Part shown: positions 1 through 11,300 of the stretch, piece by piece
Numbering within the stretch: the first letter of the stretch is position 1
Layout: each line of letters begins with the position of its first letter
Assembly: GCA_963669155.1 (NCBI GenBank)
Contig: OZ022593.1
Location: 11,925,296-11,989,295 of the forward strand
Direction of reading: 5' to 3'
Length of the DNA: 64,000 nucleotides
Source: Arbacia lixula
Lineage: Eukaryota; Echinodermata; Echinoidea; Arbacioida; Arbaciidae
The notes under the pieces: generated by a model
The model's input: only the letters and a program-made list of their open reading frames with translations
The model's database searches: none
Told to the model about the DNA's origin: nothing
Translations under genes and position numbers: made by a program

Positions 1-378
1 ACACATACAATTACATGTACTTCACAGAAATTGATCCAATTCACGGGATGTGGGTGATGAAAAACAAAGTCGTGTAATTTGGTCATGAAGGCAAGTCCTG
101 TAGAGGCTTTCCTCTGCATGCATGCACGGAGAGCGAGGACAAGCAGGGCAGAATTAAACAAAGTGTTTTGCAACGCATCTATTGCAACTCAGCTTTCCAT
201 AAGTCACTTTTTTTTCTCAAGGATCAGTCAATCAAGACATTCCCGATCGGACGATTCCTTGAGCTGAGAACAATAGTGACTTTAAGCTTTAATATATCCC
301 TAAATAATTCAGTTCGTTGATTGGTTAAAAGTGTTACGTGACCACAATTAGTTCAACAATATAGAGCGAAAGAAGCTC
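1..378. other. Unassigned non-coding stretch
   Basis: No gene, repeat or RNA is recognisable here. The only open frame (79-267) has no recognisable motif. Confidence 0.5.
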
Positions 379-440
379 AGAGGGAAAAAAAGACTATTTT
401 GTGACGTCAGAGGGAAAAAGGGTACCATTTCGTGACGTCA
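379..440. repeat. Two-copy 31-bp tandem duplication with CRE-like ends
   Basis: Two neighbouring units each start with CAGAGGGAAAAA and end with GTGACGT. The second unit runs straight into the left end of the hAT-like element at 441. Each copy carries TGACGTCA, the cAMP-response-element palindrome; any function is unknown. Confidence 0.5.
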
Positions 441-706
441 CAGGGCTCTACAAAAAAAATTTTTTTTTTTTTTTGACAAAATGTCAGTGATCTCACTCCA
501 ATTTCGGCTGTGTTTGCCTGGTTTGACATGATACGAGACACATTCACATCAATTTTCTCGCATATGCGTAAGAACAATGTTATTTCCATATTTTTGGGTG
601 GAAAATAACCACTTGCCCGGACGGGCAAGTGTCTTTGAGAAATGCTTGCCCGGGTGTCATTTTCACTTGCCCCGGGCAATCGGGCAAGTGGGTTTGTAGA
701 GCCCTG
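441..706. mobile_element. hAT-like MITE with CAGGGCTCTACA termini
   Basis: The left end is CAGGGCTCTACAAA and the right end is its complement TTTGTAGAGCCCTG, giving inverted termini with the CAGGG start usual in hAT elements. The interior holds several palindromic GGGCAAG/CTTGCCC motifs. About 230 bp of it recur almost unchanged at 1877-2109. The 8-bp flanks do not match, so the target duplication is lost or the ends come from different copies. No transposase is present. Confidence 0.6.
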
Positions 707-1059
707 CTTAGTAAGTGTTATCAATATGTGTTTTTTAAATTCCTCTAGTCTTGTGAAAGTGTCCTATACCTGCCTACATGTAGTGAGCAGAGTCTGCTCC
801 CAACATGCCCAATTATTAAGGGAGGTCAGGCGTATGTGTGCTTCATTTCGAGTGAAAGCAAGAGTACTATAGTTAGGAGAGTCAGTGCTAAACATGATGG
901 ACTCGGATGATTAAAAACAAACACTAGTAACTTGTCAAACTCTGTGTAAATACCTATTGTTATATTCAGTTGTCCTGTAAAGTATGTTATAATTCGGCAG
1001 GATAAGGTATGCCGCTTCTGCAGAAAAATTAGTGGAAAACAAAGGTTATAATAAAAAAA

Positions 1060-1151
1060 AACGGGCAAGCAGTTTTTCCTCCAGGGCAAGCAAATATTTT
1101 TACCGCTTGCCCGACAGGGCAAGCGGTAAAAAATTTTTTTGTAGAGCCCTG
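1060..1151. mobile_element. Right end of a related hAT-like element
   Basis: This carries the same terminal TTTTTGTAGAGCCCTG as the element at 441-706, preceded by a different arrangement of CTTGCCC/GGGCAAG palindromes. It could also be the true right end of a longer element starting at 441. Confidence 0.45.
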
Positions 1152-1834
1152 CTTACTACACCACATTGCATTGTAATTTGTAGGTGGCAAAGCTTGTCAT
1201 AATACATGTAACTCATAAGCACGCTGACAGGATTATCAGTCACATTTCAAAAGTAAAATGTCTAACCCTAGACAACTTCTTTGCCGTTGAATCGTCCAAA
1301 AAAGTGATTTCTAGGTCTGCATTAGCGTCCGTTTAGACCCTATAGCCCCGGGACGGCTAGGCGGCTAGCTACCCGTGACTAGCCGCATAGCCGTAGGCTG
1401 TCGTGGATACACTTAGTTATGAACTAGCGCCATGATCTCTCAGTTTTGAGCTTGTTAATACAGAAAACCTTAGAGTAATCAGCCCGATATTTCTGGGTAG
1501 GGTTCTTGGTAGATGTGCTCATTTCGCCGTTTCAAGTGTACTGGTAGCGATCAAAATCATGGGCAAATTCAATGAATTCATTGCTGCTCCGCTGCAAGGT
1601 ATATGTGCTGAACTCATACAACAATCACTTACACACGTTTTCACATTACAGTCCCACATGTAGTAATCCATGTAAATACGGTATGTGGGCGCGAGACACA
1701 CAAATAAACACAGCTGTTACGAAAAATTTCACATCGCGCAGTCGCACATTCGCGATCGCAAGCCAGTGCTCTTATCTGGTTAAAATATCGGTAATGCGGA
1801 TATCGCGCATGCGCAGAATTTATCTTTCAGTTCA

Positions 1835-2109
1835 AGATGGCAGTGTACACGGAACGGAGTTTCAGACGAATTTTCATGACAAAATGTCAGTGATCTCACT
1901 CCAATTTCGGCTGTGTTTGCCTGGTTTGACATGATACGAGACACATTCACATCAATTTTCTCGCATATGCGTAAGAACAATGTTATTTCCATATTTTTGG
2001 GTGGAAAATAACCACTTGCCCGGACGGGCAAGTGTCTTTGAGAAATGCTTGCCCGGGTGTCATTTTCACTTGCCCAGGGCAATCGGGCAAGTGGGTTTGT
2101 AGAGCCCTG
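1835..2109 (-). mobile_element. Truncated hAT-like element copy
   Basis: Positions 1877-2109 match 475-706 with only occasional differences, including the GTAGAGCCCTG end. The homology stops before the other inverted terminus, so the copy is truncated. Read from the minus strand, the terminus leads into sequence with a GCGCATGCGC palindrome near 1808 and an open frame continuing to 1780. This could be the promoter-side end of a longer parent element. The orientation is inferred. Confidence 0.5.
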
Positions 2110-2124
2110 CGTCATTACAAAAAT

Positions 2125-2430
2125 AGTCGCCCTTTTCCATCTGTCTTGATATCAGTTCATCCAGGGTAAATGCGCAACACGCAAAATCTTCATTTCTTTC
2201 TATCTGTTTTTGTGACTTTTAGCCGAAAATCATTGGGCAGGCTAGGGGAATTCCCGCGGTCTTGCAGCCGAGGCGCAACTTGAATTCATGTTGGTTTGCT
2301 CAAGCCGCATGAAATAAAAAAAAAACAAGTAAGTCAGGGCTATTCGGGCTCTTAACATTCGGAGCTTCTCAAGGGCATGGACACTATCACAAGGTCCATG
2401 GTAAGGATTCAAGTAATGAACAAAGAATAC
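2125..2430 (+). repeat. Dispersed repeat, partner of 37860-38130
   Basis: This stretch recurs in opposite orientation at 37860-38130. Shared blocks include the part reading AGCCGAAAATCATTGGGC, the AGGGGAATTCCCGCGG block and the GGACACTATCACAAGGTCCA block. The family was not recognised and no coding capacity is seen. Confidence 0.5.
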
Positions 2431-2757
2431 ATGTAATCAAGGATATAAAACAAATATTTCATGATCTTTATTTGGGATCTCTGTGGAATCTATTGGTCCC
2501 CTCGGTGAAGTGAAGGGCATGCGGTACCATATATTCTCTCCACTTTACCTTGGGTGCAAATGGATTCCACAAGATCCCTCATGATCATGAAATATTTGTA
2601 GGCCCTATAGGCCTACACGTATGAGACTTATGTGACTTTATACGGCATTACGGCATGTTTGCCTAGAATAGCTGGTATCTTTCTACACGAATATGATTAA
2701 AATGGAAAGAATGTTACTACCAAAAAATCTGTGAATTGATTTAACAGAAGAAAATGG

Positions 2758-3030
2758 GGCAATCCCGTATAATAGGGGACCAGCGTATCCCACTAATTTT
2801 ATGAATTTTAACCCAAAACCTAACCCTGACCCTAACCCTAACCCTAAACCTAATTCTAAACCTAACACTGACCCTAACCCTAACCCTAGACAAAATTTTC
2901 GCTGCTTAATTCGTCCAAAAAAGTGATTTCTAGGTCACTTTCTGCCGCCGACAATCGGTATTGCAGCGTTCCCATTTGCGTGCATTATACATGTGCGATA
3001 CTGCCTGGTCCCCTATTGTACGGGATTGCC
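2758..3030. mobile_element. TIR element with internal telomere-like CCCTAA array
   Basis: The left terminus starts GGCAATCCCGTATAATAGGG. The right terminus ends CCCTATTGTACGGGATTGCC, its complement over about 27 bp with one or two mismatches. Both sides carry GAAAATGG (2750-2757 and 3031-3038), an 8-bp target duplication. Positions 2819-2890 are a degenerate CCCTAA/CCCTGA/CCTAAA array resembling the telomeric TTAGGG repeat. A second copy lies at 17580-17846. The 8-bp duplication suits hAT- or P-type transposition, but the termini are not typical hAT ends. Confidence 0.7.
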
Positions 3031-3038
3031 GAAAATGG

Positions 3039-4325
3039 GGGGTAGAGTCTAGATTAAGATATAACAACAATCTTCGGCGTCTGTCTGGCTCACAAGTTTT
3101 TAAGAAGTGTGCATTAATTATGTCAATCACAGGATTATCAACGTTTTAAGCAATACTTCAGTCTTCATCCCAAAATAGTAGCCTGATATTTTATAAATTT
3201 ATTGCAGTTTCCTGAGAAAGAAAGCTGTCTGAGAATTCCGATCCGGTATCGCTACACGAGATGTCATTGATTGAGTTCTGAATGAGATGTCACTGACACT
3301 GGCATTGGCATTGCATTCTAATGCAGAAACAGGCCCATGGCCATGTACATGATGTAGTCCAGTCTGTATTGAATCCTTACGCAGTTACGGTTGTTTTAGC
3401 TTAGTTAGACAGTTTAAATTATACTTACAACGTATTCTTCCATTGTATTTCTCCACACCGTGTTCACTGTTTCCAGCGCGAGTAATGCAGTGCAGTTCAC
3501 ACTCGACTCTGCACAGCAAATTAAGATTTTGTAACACGTTACAACTCAGTTGAACAATTTGCATGTGATATAACGGAGGGTCTCATGTATCAGCTGATCG
3601 ACGGACACGGAGGCATAGTCTCATAACAAGACTCAATCATCGAACTCTACTTTATAAAAAGCCTGTGTTTATAAACTGCAACAGCTCCATCTACGACGAC
3701 GCGGTCACATTAGTTACAAGTCCAGTTAGTACAATACATTTGCATAATGACCTCGTAGGCCTACATGATGATTATTTCCTGAAATTACTTTGTCTAACTT
3801 TCAGTCTTTTACACCTGATTATTTAAACCAATATCTCAATCTAGTTCATCCATACCCTACTAGACAATCGTCAGAATAATTTACACAATGTCATGATAAG
3901 GACTGCACTTAGGCAAAAAAAAATGTGTAGGCCTAATCTAATTAGACACCCCGGCCCTAGGCCCTTCTCATTGAAATAAACAACAACAAAAAAAAAAAAA
4001 AAACCCTGAAAACTTCACCTCATTCAACAATTCTCTTTATATGATTGCATTTCGGTTTGCCCAGATCAAATCATGGTTTTGTATTTGACTTGGTACATTA
4101 TCGCCTGAATGTTCTCATAGTACTTAATGTTGTGTTTCGGATCGGTGTGTCTTTTTAGTAATCTAGCAACGTCGAGAGGCACGTGAATAACGAGCATGAA
4201 ACTTGTAAAATCTGAGTTAACTATGAGAGTATAATTTATTGTTTACAAACAACAAATCACATAGTCCAGATTCATAAGATACGGGTAGTGCAAAATACAA
4301 CTCTTCGCTTGGTAAAGGTCGTACA
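3039..4325. other. Unassigned non-coding stretch
   Basis: No gene or clear repeat was recognised. The only notable items are short A-runs near 3916 and 3988. A diverged repeat could be missed by eye. Confidence 0.4.
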
Positions 4326-4678
4326 TGAGGGGCTCTCCTATTATGCTGTGTACAATCATTTTTGAAAATGTCGATAAATGTCTTAAAATGTCTTATAATG
4401 ATATACATAATTTTGCCTGCGCATTTGACACATCATTAGAAAGATGTTTTTTTTTACATACAAACCTCTATGAAAAAAAATTCCTCCATCAAATACAAAC
4501 AAAAGACCAACTAATGGATACATACAGAACACAACACAATGGGAGAGCAACTTTCACGTGACGTCACAAAAGGGAAATTTCAAAAGATTATAACTCTCGT
4601 ATCTTTTGACGGATTTTCGTCAAACCTTAACTTTTATGTTTCTTTCATAGTATTACTTTAATTGAAACTAACTTAACT
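4326..4678. mobile_element. Partial TTAA/AGGGATAG MITE (family A)
   Basis: The sequence follows the right half of the window's commonest MITE: the GTGCATTTGA-type block, GGAGAGCA, CACGTGACGTCACAAAA, then TTTTGACGGATTTTC and the TTTCTTTCA block. The left terminus and the final GAACTATCCCT are missing, so it is an old or truncated copy. It is non-coding. Confidence 0.6.
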
Positions 4679-4739
4679 GTAGCGTAGCTACGCATCTTTG
4701 GTTTAATCAATCCCAAGGATCCGTTCGTCATTTCATTGC

Positions 4740-5120
4740 CTACTTTTCTTGAAATCCTGGATCGCTAGAAATTTTAGTATTCTCAGGGATGTGTTGTAGA
4801 AGGATATCAAGTAACTTTCTTTCTTTGAACCCATGCGTGGCACCGCCGAAAAATTATGTGGTCTTAGCATGTGCTTTTCAGTTGTTTTAACAATAACGAC
4901 CAGTATTGCGTAGCAACGGTTTCTCAGAGAGAACAAAAGAAATGTATAAAAGATATTTCTTTTCAAGTTGACATGGGCTAAATGTCGGTACTGCGCATGG
5001 GACATCGAAGCATTGTAGTGATTGTGGAATGCTTTTGAAATTCATTAGCACGCTTTAGTATCCATACAGATATTATTCTCGAGTTGTTTCTCCTTCCTAT
5101 AACACATCCATGGTAATCTA
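4740..5120 (-). repeat. Dispersed repeat, partner of 44040-44800
   Basis: Several blocks match 44040-44800 in opposite orientation: the GGTTTCTCAGAGAGAACAAA block, the TTTCAAGTTGACAT block, and the CAAAGAAAGAAAGTTACTTG side next to CCCATG. The weak minus-strand open frame in each copy comes only from this shared repeat. Confidence 0.5.
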
Positions 5121-5158
5121 TACCTTTTGGGTTCCACGTGCATGGAAAATGAGTATAT

Positions 5159-5670
5159 TGTTATGTGGATATTACCCATTCAGCACATTTATGCCAAAAT
5201 AAAGTTAGGACTCACACATTCAGCACATTTATGCCAAAACAAAGTTATCAATCTGTCAAGCCCACGAGGTCATTAAACAGACCCCCTCTCTTTTGGGCAA
5301 GCCCCACCGAGGTCGTGATAACAGACCCCCCTCTTTGGAGAGGACATTAAGAGTCTCTCTGTTTATCATCAGTCACCTTATTAAGGTCACAAAGGGAAAG
5401 TCGCTGGGAGTAAAAGGAAACAGCTCAGTAGACCAGGGGTCTTTTTAGCTACTGCTCTCTGACCTGAGCAGACAGATTTCTGGAGCTGCTCTCGATTATC
5501 TGATATTGTATGATTGGTGCTGTACTACATGTCTGCATTGTACTACAACAGAGCTACATAATAAAGTCTGAGGAACTTACATGAACAACTCTCCTATTCT
5601 GTTTCATTGAGTAATGTAACTTCATGTATACTACTGGACTATATTCACCACCCATGATCCCAACACAACA
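5159..5670 (+). repeat. 5' LTR
   Basis: This LTR is 512 bp long, with TG...CA ends. An internal direct repeat of about 35 bp (the TTCAGCACATTTATGCCAAA block occurs twice) lies near the start. CATAATAAAGTC near 5568 carries the AATAAA polyadenylation signal. No TATA box was certain. Confidence 0.95.
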
Positions 5671-5688
5671 TGGTGGAGAACCCGGTCT
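5671..5688 (+). other. Primer-binding-site candidate
   Basis: It begins TGGTGGAGAACCCGG immediately after the LTR CA end. The TGG start fits pairing with the CCA tail of a tRNA. The tRNA species was not identified. Confidence 0.6.
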
Positions 5689-6566
5689 TCTTGTTGATGG
5701 AGCAACATGAAGCTGTTTTGAAAGTGGTGATATTCATACAGATCGAGAGACACGTGTAATTGGCCGTGACTAGCAGCGGAATTCAAGAGAGCACTTTATG
5801 GACATACATATATATCGATCGACGATCTGAGTTTCCAGCCCATTCTATATTGCAAGCATACAGACAACTCCATTTAGCACTTCTTTTTGGAGACTGGACC
5901 AGTTTACGAACTGCTTGAAAACCATCATACTTCACCATCCTCTGCCTTGGGTGCCTGTTCAACCTCGACATCGGCCTACACACTCAATTGACGAGTACGC
6001 CGTACCTGTGCCCAACCGGTGTGACGTCGGCGGACTAGACTACCGGCATGCAGAAGAAGGGAGCGGAGCTTTTCCCTACCAATGAACGCAGACGGGGACG
6101 ATCGAGTAGCCGTGCAGCGACGCCAGCCCAAGATGACCGCACAGACGCAGCTGACTGGACAGACGCTCTACCATCGGCCATGTCTCAAGATTAATCTATT
6201 TTGACATTTCATTGACTATCGGGCTCTTACGAACACAGCCATCAATTCAACGGACATGTTGAACTCGAAAACTGTGATTTCATATGACATAAGTGTACAG
6301 TTTGGACATTTTTTATAAGCTTTTTTTAATGCTTTGTTCAGTGTACATGTATACCTTTGTTATCGGCCGAGTCATGATGATTGGATCACTGGGGTAAGTG
6401 AAATACACTTTATATCATTCCTTGTTGGGAGTGTGCGTGAGAGATCGTGTTGAAGATATATGCATCACAATGTATTGTATATACGTATGACACTGTTTGA
6501 CTAGGCATTGTTATATGATATATTTTGTTATATATTTTTTTCACGTACTCGACATCACTCGACAAG
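5689..6566 (+). other. Retrotransposon untranslated leader
   Basis: About 880 bp between the primer site and the gag start, with no convincing ORF. It probably carries packaging and translation-control sequence; that is inferred from position only. Confidence 0.6.
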
Positions 6567-7490
6567 ATGACTACTTCATCATCGACACCAGCACTTCGAC
6601 AGACGGACTTCTTGCCCAGTAGATTTTCTGGCGACACAATTGACAGAGACTTGTGCACCGCCCATCTCTTGTCTTTTGAAGACTACTTAGACGCGCACAA
6701 CTATGACTCGGCAGATGCATCGTCCTTTGCTGCTATCGTGCAAGCATTTAAAAGAAGCTTGCAAGGCCAGGCTAGGCTATGGATTGAGGGCAAGACCTTC
6801 ACAAAATACGCAGACCTGAAATCGGCATTCATAGGTCGTTTCAGTGGCACTAGGAGTTCGTATGCTCATGTGCAGGAGTTCAATGCCATCTCGTTTACAC
6901 AGGGCGACTCAGCAGAAATTCATTTGCAGAAAATACGACAGGCTGCCACACGAATCGGCTACGGTGAGAGGCAGGTAAGGGACAAATTCCTCAGTACTGT
7001 CCCTCCTAAATGCCGCGCTGCTGTTCTTATGTCAGCACAAGAAACTGATAACAGCGATGTCCTTGCCAAACGCGCCCAGTGCTACTTAGACCTCGAGCCA
7101 GAAATGCCCAGCACTACGAGCCATACACACGGGGTTGTATTTTCGGCCCAAACGGACGAAATCAATTCCCTTAAAGAGGAGATCCGCTCCTTGAAACTTG
7201 GCAATAGGCAGCGCTCGCACTCGCGCGGACGCAGCCCAACTCGGCACCCACGCCCACAGCCAAGATGGGGTAGCGCGAGCAGAGGCCGCGATGATGACCG
7301 CGACGGCAGCCGAGGGCGTAGTCCCTATCGGCGATCCACAGGGCAACGGCAAAAGCCCGTTTGCCACTACTGTCTGATCCCAGGTCACATGTGGAGGCAG
7401 TGTCGCAAGCGCACTAAGGATTTAGAGGCACAGCAATCACGGCCTCATTACCATCAGTCCCACCAACCTAGCTATAATCCGGATTTTTAG
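6567..7490 (+). CDS. gag: Gag polyprotein (capsid and nucleocapsid)
   Basis: This is the structural protein that packages element RNA into virus-like particles. From the ATG at 6567 it has 307 residues. An upstream in-frame ATG at 6525 would add a hydrophobic stretch and looks less likely. The first 170 residues resemble a retrotransposon capsid domain, including FKRSLQGQARLWIEG and an FIGRF motif. A charged, Arg/Ser-rich stretch follows. One CCHC zinc knuckle of spacing C-X2-C-X4-H-X4-C (C266, C269, H274, C279) marks the nucleocapsid. The ORF ends GAT TTT TAG, a T-run ideally placed for -1 slippage into the protease frame, which is open straight through this site. Confidence 0.9.
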   Translation: MTTSSSTPALRQTDFLPSRFSGDTIDRDLCTAHLLSFEDYLDAHNYDSADASSFAAIVQAFKRSLQGQARLWIEGKTFTKYADLKSAFIGRFSGTRSSYAHVQEFNAISFTQGDSAEIHLQKIRQAATRIGYGERQVRDKFLSTVPPKCRAAVLMSAQETDNSDVLAKRAQCYLDLEPEMPSTTSHTHGVVFSAQTDEINSLKEEIRSLKLGNRQRSHSRGRSPTRHPRPQPRWGSASRGRDDDRDGSRGRSPYRRSTGQRQKPVCHYCLIPGHMWRQCRKRTKDLEAQQSRPHYHQSHQPSYNPDF

Positions 7491-8311
7491 AGCGGGAGCA
7501 TGACGATAGCGCTCATCGTTCATACTCCCGAGAGCGACAAGAAACACAGGCCAATATCTTCACTCACATAGACGAAGGTTTAGAGGAGGTGGATATACAG
7601 TTGGATGACAGAAACTTTGTGAAAGGTAGATTGCCGGACCATAAGAACATTCTTACATTGTTTGACAGTGGGGCATCCAAGACTATAATTTCAGGCAACT
7701 TCGTAAAATCAAGTCGATATTTGTCCAAATTACACACGGAAAAGGTCTCACAGATTAGGTTTCGACTCGGGAATGGTCAGTTTATGGTTGCTGATTCCGT
7801 TGTAAAATTTCAAATGTACATGCAAGGTCATAAGTTTCAGATTGCAGCTTTGATTGTCGATAATCTTGTGGGTGTAGACCTCATACTAGGGACAAACACA
7901 CTCTCAGAGTTAGATGGGGCTTTGAACTTCAAGGAGCACACCTTTAAAATCAAAGCAAAGAAGATCCAGTTCGCCCCTACAAATAGAGTTTTGTTGAAAC
8001 CAGGTGAAACAAAGTATATACATTTGCTGGGTAAGACACCATCATGCGTCAAGAATTCTGAAGTGGTCATTAGTGCGAACAGATACTTGTCTAAATGCTG
8101 TCCATCAACAATGCTAGTTTCACTACACAGGGGTAGGACGAACATTGCTGTGACAAACACAGGAGACAAACCTGTTCATTTTTCTAAGGGTAGACCAATC
8201 GCCTCCCTTAATGTAGGTCAACTCGTCACCTTCACACAAGAACTCCCTGTAGATGACAATTATGATGACAATGGGACCCGAAAATACACACAGTCACAAT
8301 GTGACAGCTGA
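7487..8311 (+). CDS. pro: Retropepsin-like aspartic protease
   Basis: This protease would cleave the Gag and Pol polyproteins during particle maturation. The active-site motif LFDSGASKTII, the D-S/T-G-A hallmark of retropepsins, lies at about 7658-7690. A second conserved block, VGVDLILGTNTLSELDG, follows near 7870. The frame is open from the gag stop region and lies -1 relative to gag, so no start codon of its own is needed: the first in-frame GTG at 7589 is not a credible start. It ends at 8311, 59 bp inside the RT frame. That frame lies +1 relative to this one, so expression of RT needs a second shift or internal initiation. With identical LTRs, decay is a less natural explanation, though a single replication error is possible. 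Confidence 0.85.
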   Translation, partial: LEREHDDSAHRSYSRERQETQANIFTHIDEGLEEVDIQLDDRNFVKGRLPDHKNILTLFDSGASKTIISGNFVKSSRYLSKLHTEKVSQIRFRLGNGQFMVADSVVKFQMYMQGHKFQIAALIVDNLVGVDLILGTNTLSELDGALNFKEHTFKIKAKKIQFAPTNRVLLKPGETKYIHLLGKTPSCVKNSEVVISANRYLSKCCPSTMLVSLHRGRTNIAVTNTGDKPVHFSKGRPIASLNVGQLVTFTQELPVDDNYDDNGTRKYTQSQCDS

Positions 8312-11300
8312 GACTCTGAGCCAGCGTACTGGTAGTGCAGGTACGCGAGCTGAAAACCTGCGACGATACCCTCACTTAGATCCACATGATCCATTGGCGA
8401 ACATGACAGAGGAAGAAATTATACGGGAACAAATCGATCTCACTGATAGCATTTTGACACAGGATGAGAAGGAAGAATTGCATAACACACTGACAGAAAA
8501 TAGACAGGCATTTTCACTCTATGGGGAACTTTCCAGTTGTCCCAACTTTGAAGTTTCGATTGAATTAACAAATGATGACCCATTCTTCATTCGGCCATAC
8601 TTTTCGACGGAAACGGACAAACGAACAATTGAAAGAGAACTTGATAAGCTAGTCAAATTGGGAATCCTTGGAATAGGACATCAAGCTTACACCTCACCAG
8701 TTTTGTTGATAGCAAAGAAAGGTACGTCAGAGAAAAGGGTTGTGACCGATTTCCGTTACTTGAATTCTCGAATCAAGCGCATAAATCACCCGTTTCCATT
8801 ACTAGCGGAGACATTGAAGAAGATAGGCAATGCTGATGCAAGAGTTATGAGTGTGATTGATCTTAAATCCGCATTTCATTGTATTCCACTAGCAAAGGAG
8901 GCACAAAAGTACACCGGCATGGCCTCATTCCACGGAGGGAAGCACTATTATTACAAACGCTTAGCACAAGGTTTAAACGTGTCACCAGGCCTATTTCAAG
9001 CAAAAATCGACGACATATTGGGCACTATTCCCAACTCCAGGGAGTTTTGCATCGCTCATCATGACGATATCATATTGTTCAGTTGTAACAAATCCATGCA
9101 CAAACAACACTTGGAAAGCGTGCTTCATGCCCTCACCCGAAATGGTCTGAAGATTAGCCCCAGAAAGTGCAAACTCTTCAGAAATGATGTTAATTACATG
9201 GGACACAGAATCACGATCAATCAAACGGGTCATGCATGCATCCAACCTATGAATGACAGATGTTCTGCAATTAGAAACATTCCAAAACCGAAGACGCCGA
9301 AACAAGTAAGGAGACTTGTGGGAGCAGTTAATTATGTGTCTAGTTTCTTTCCTAACATTCAGGCTGTTTTGCAACCACTCCACAAGCTCACCAGAAAGAG
9401 TAGTAAGTTCAAGTGGACCGACGAGCATGACAAGGCCTTTAACAAGATTAAAGACTTGATGACGAATCCTCCAGTATTACACATGCCTCAAAAACGGGGT
9501 CGGTTCACTTTGTATAGTGACACATCCAGGACTGCTACTGGATCATATTTGACCCAAACGATTAACGGCAAAGAGCACATTTTAGGATACTATTCTAAAG
9601 TGTTACCCAATGCTTGCCAACGATACAGTGTGACCGAATTAGAACTATTTGGACTTCTCATTAATATTTCAGCGTTCAAACATTTGCTAAAGGGTTGCGA
9701 ATTTGATGCATTTGTGGATCACAGCGCGATAGTTCAGATACTGAAATCTAAGGAGGAGCCATGCACACAGCGACTACAGAAGCTTATCTTGAGGTTGTCG
9801 GAATACACCTTCAAAATAGGTTACAAGAAGGGATCTGATCTAGTTTTGGCAGATTTTCTGTCGCGTGCACCACGCGAGGACGATTCAGAAATAGACAGGG
9901 TAATTCCTATTGCATGTGGTCTTTTCACAGACCAAGATCTAGTAGCAGAGGAAACATTAAATCCTGTAGCACAGCCAGTAGAACGCAGGGTAACAAGAGC
10001 GTATGCCAAGCAAATGGGAATTAAAATCCCAGACCTATTCACATCAAAACCTACAGACGACAATCCAAAAAGCGAATCTCGCGATAATGGTTCGATGCGC
10101 GATGTGCATCCTCCCGCCCCGCCTCCCGCCCCGCCTCCCGCCCGTATGTTAGACTACACTCCCCCATTGCGACCTGAAAACAGACCCGGCACGCCCCTTT
10201 CAGAATTGAATACGCCACGCGTGCAGGCCCAGGGGATCACTAACTCGCCGGGAAGTAATAAATCCGAACCGAGACTAGTTGATAACACGTTCAGTAAGGC
10301 CAATTCTGATCAAAACTATAGAGACGTGCCTCCGGAGCTCTACACTCCTCCAAAACCTCTTACCACGAAGATACAGAACGTAGTTGCAAGCCATATTCCC
10401 AAACAACAGGATTTGGATAGACTAATGAACGTGATCAAAAGGAAGATTATACGGGATTATAATCTACCAATAGATATGAGACAACTGAAAGCCGAGCAAG
10501 AAACTTCGCCTTTCTTTAAACCTGTGTACGACTATCTGGCATATGACATTTTGCCAGGGGACAAGAAAGCTGCTAAATCTATCCAAGTAAAAGCTGAACA
10601 GTACATCTTGTGTGACGGAATTTTGTTTCGTTTGCTTCTCAATGACAAAGATGAAGATGTCAAACTGCAGCTCGCAATTCCAGAAAGTTTGGCAGAAACA
10701 ATAATTTCCCAATACCATGATAGCCTTCTCAGTAACCATCAGGGCACTGTTCGAACGTACTTGACCATGAGGCGCAACTTTTACATGCCAAACATGTTTG
10801 AGAGAATAAGCAGTTACGTGAAAGCATGCCTCAGATGTCAACAGTTTCGCAGCAAACCAGACAAGATGAGAACATTTCATGATCGTGTACCTGATGCATA
10901 CCAACCATTTCATCGCATTAGCTTAGATTTTAAGTCTATGCCAGCCTCCGTGACAGGCTTCAAACACTTGATGGTCGTGTGCGACGAAATTACGAGATTT
11001 GTAGTTTGTGTGCCATTGAAATCCTTAGATGCTGAAACGATTTGCGAAGCCTTAATTCAAAAGGTATTCAGTATATTCGGACCACCATCCTGTCTGATTA
11101 CAGACGCAGCCGCCTCATTGACTGGCAAACTGCTGACCTTACTGTGTGACACACTCCACATAGACAAGAAAGTGATAAGTGTTGAGAATCATGGCAGTTT
11201 GCATGTTGAAAGACACATTCGCACTCTTTCAGAATTTCTGAAGGTGAATTTGAACCAGTATGGAAATGACTGGCCTCGTTATGTCTCAACAGCTTGCTAT

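Noticed and set aside
407-2115. Two similar minus-strand frames starting near GSTNPLARLP
   Set aside because: They are translations of the hAT-like repeat and its palindromes. Similarity reflects the DNA repeat, with no recognisable protein domain.
2819-2890. CCCTAA array as a chromosome end or fusion point
   Set aside because: It is short, degenerate and enclosed by inverted termini, and it recurs at 17632 in the same setting, so a transposon interior explains it better.
4733-5005. Minus-strand frame resembling one at 44647-45033
   Set aside because: The resemblance comes from the dispersed repeat shared by 4740-5120 and 44040-44800; only the later part of the 44647 frame (from 44827) is LINE protein.
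5165-5350. 61-residue frame present twice (also at 13697-13882)
   Set aside because: It lies inside the LTRs and is duplicated only because the LTRs are identical.
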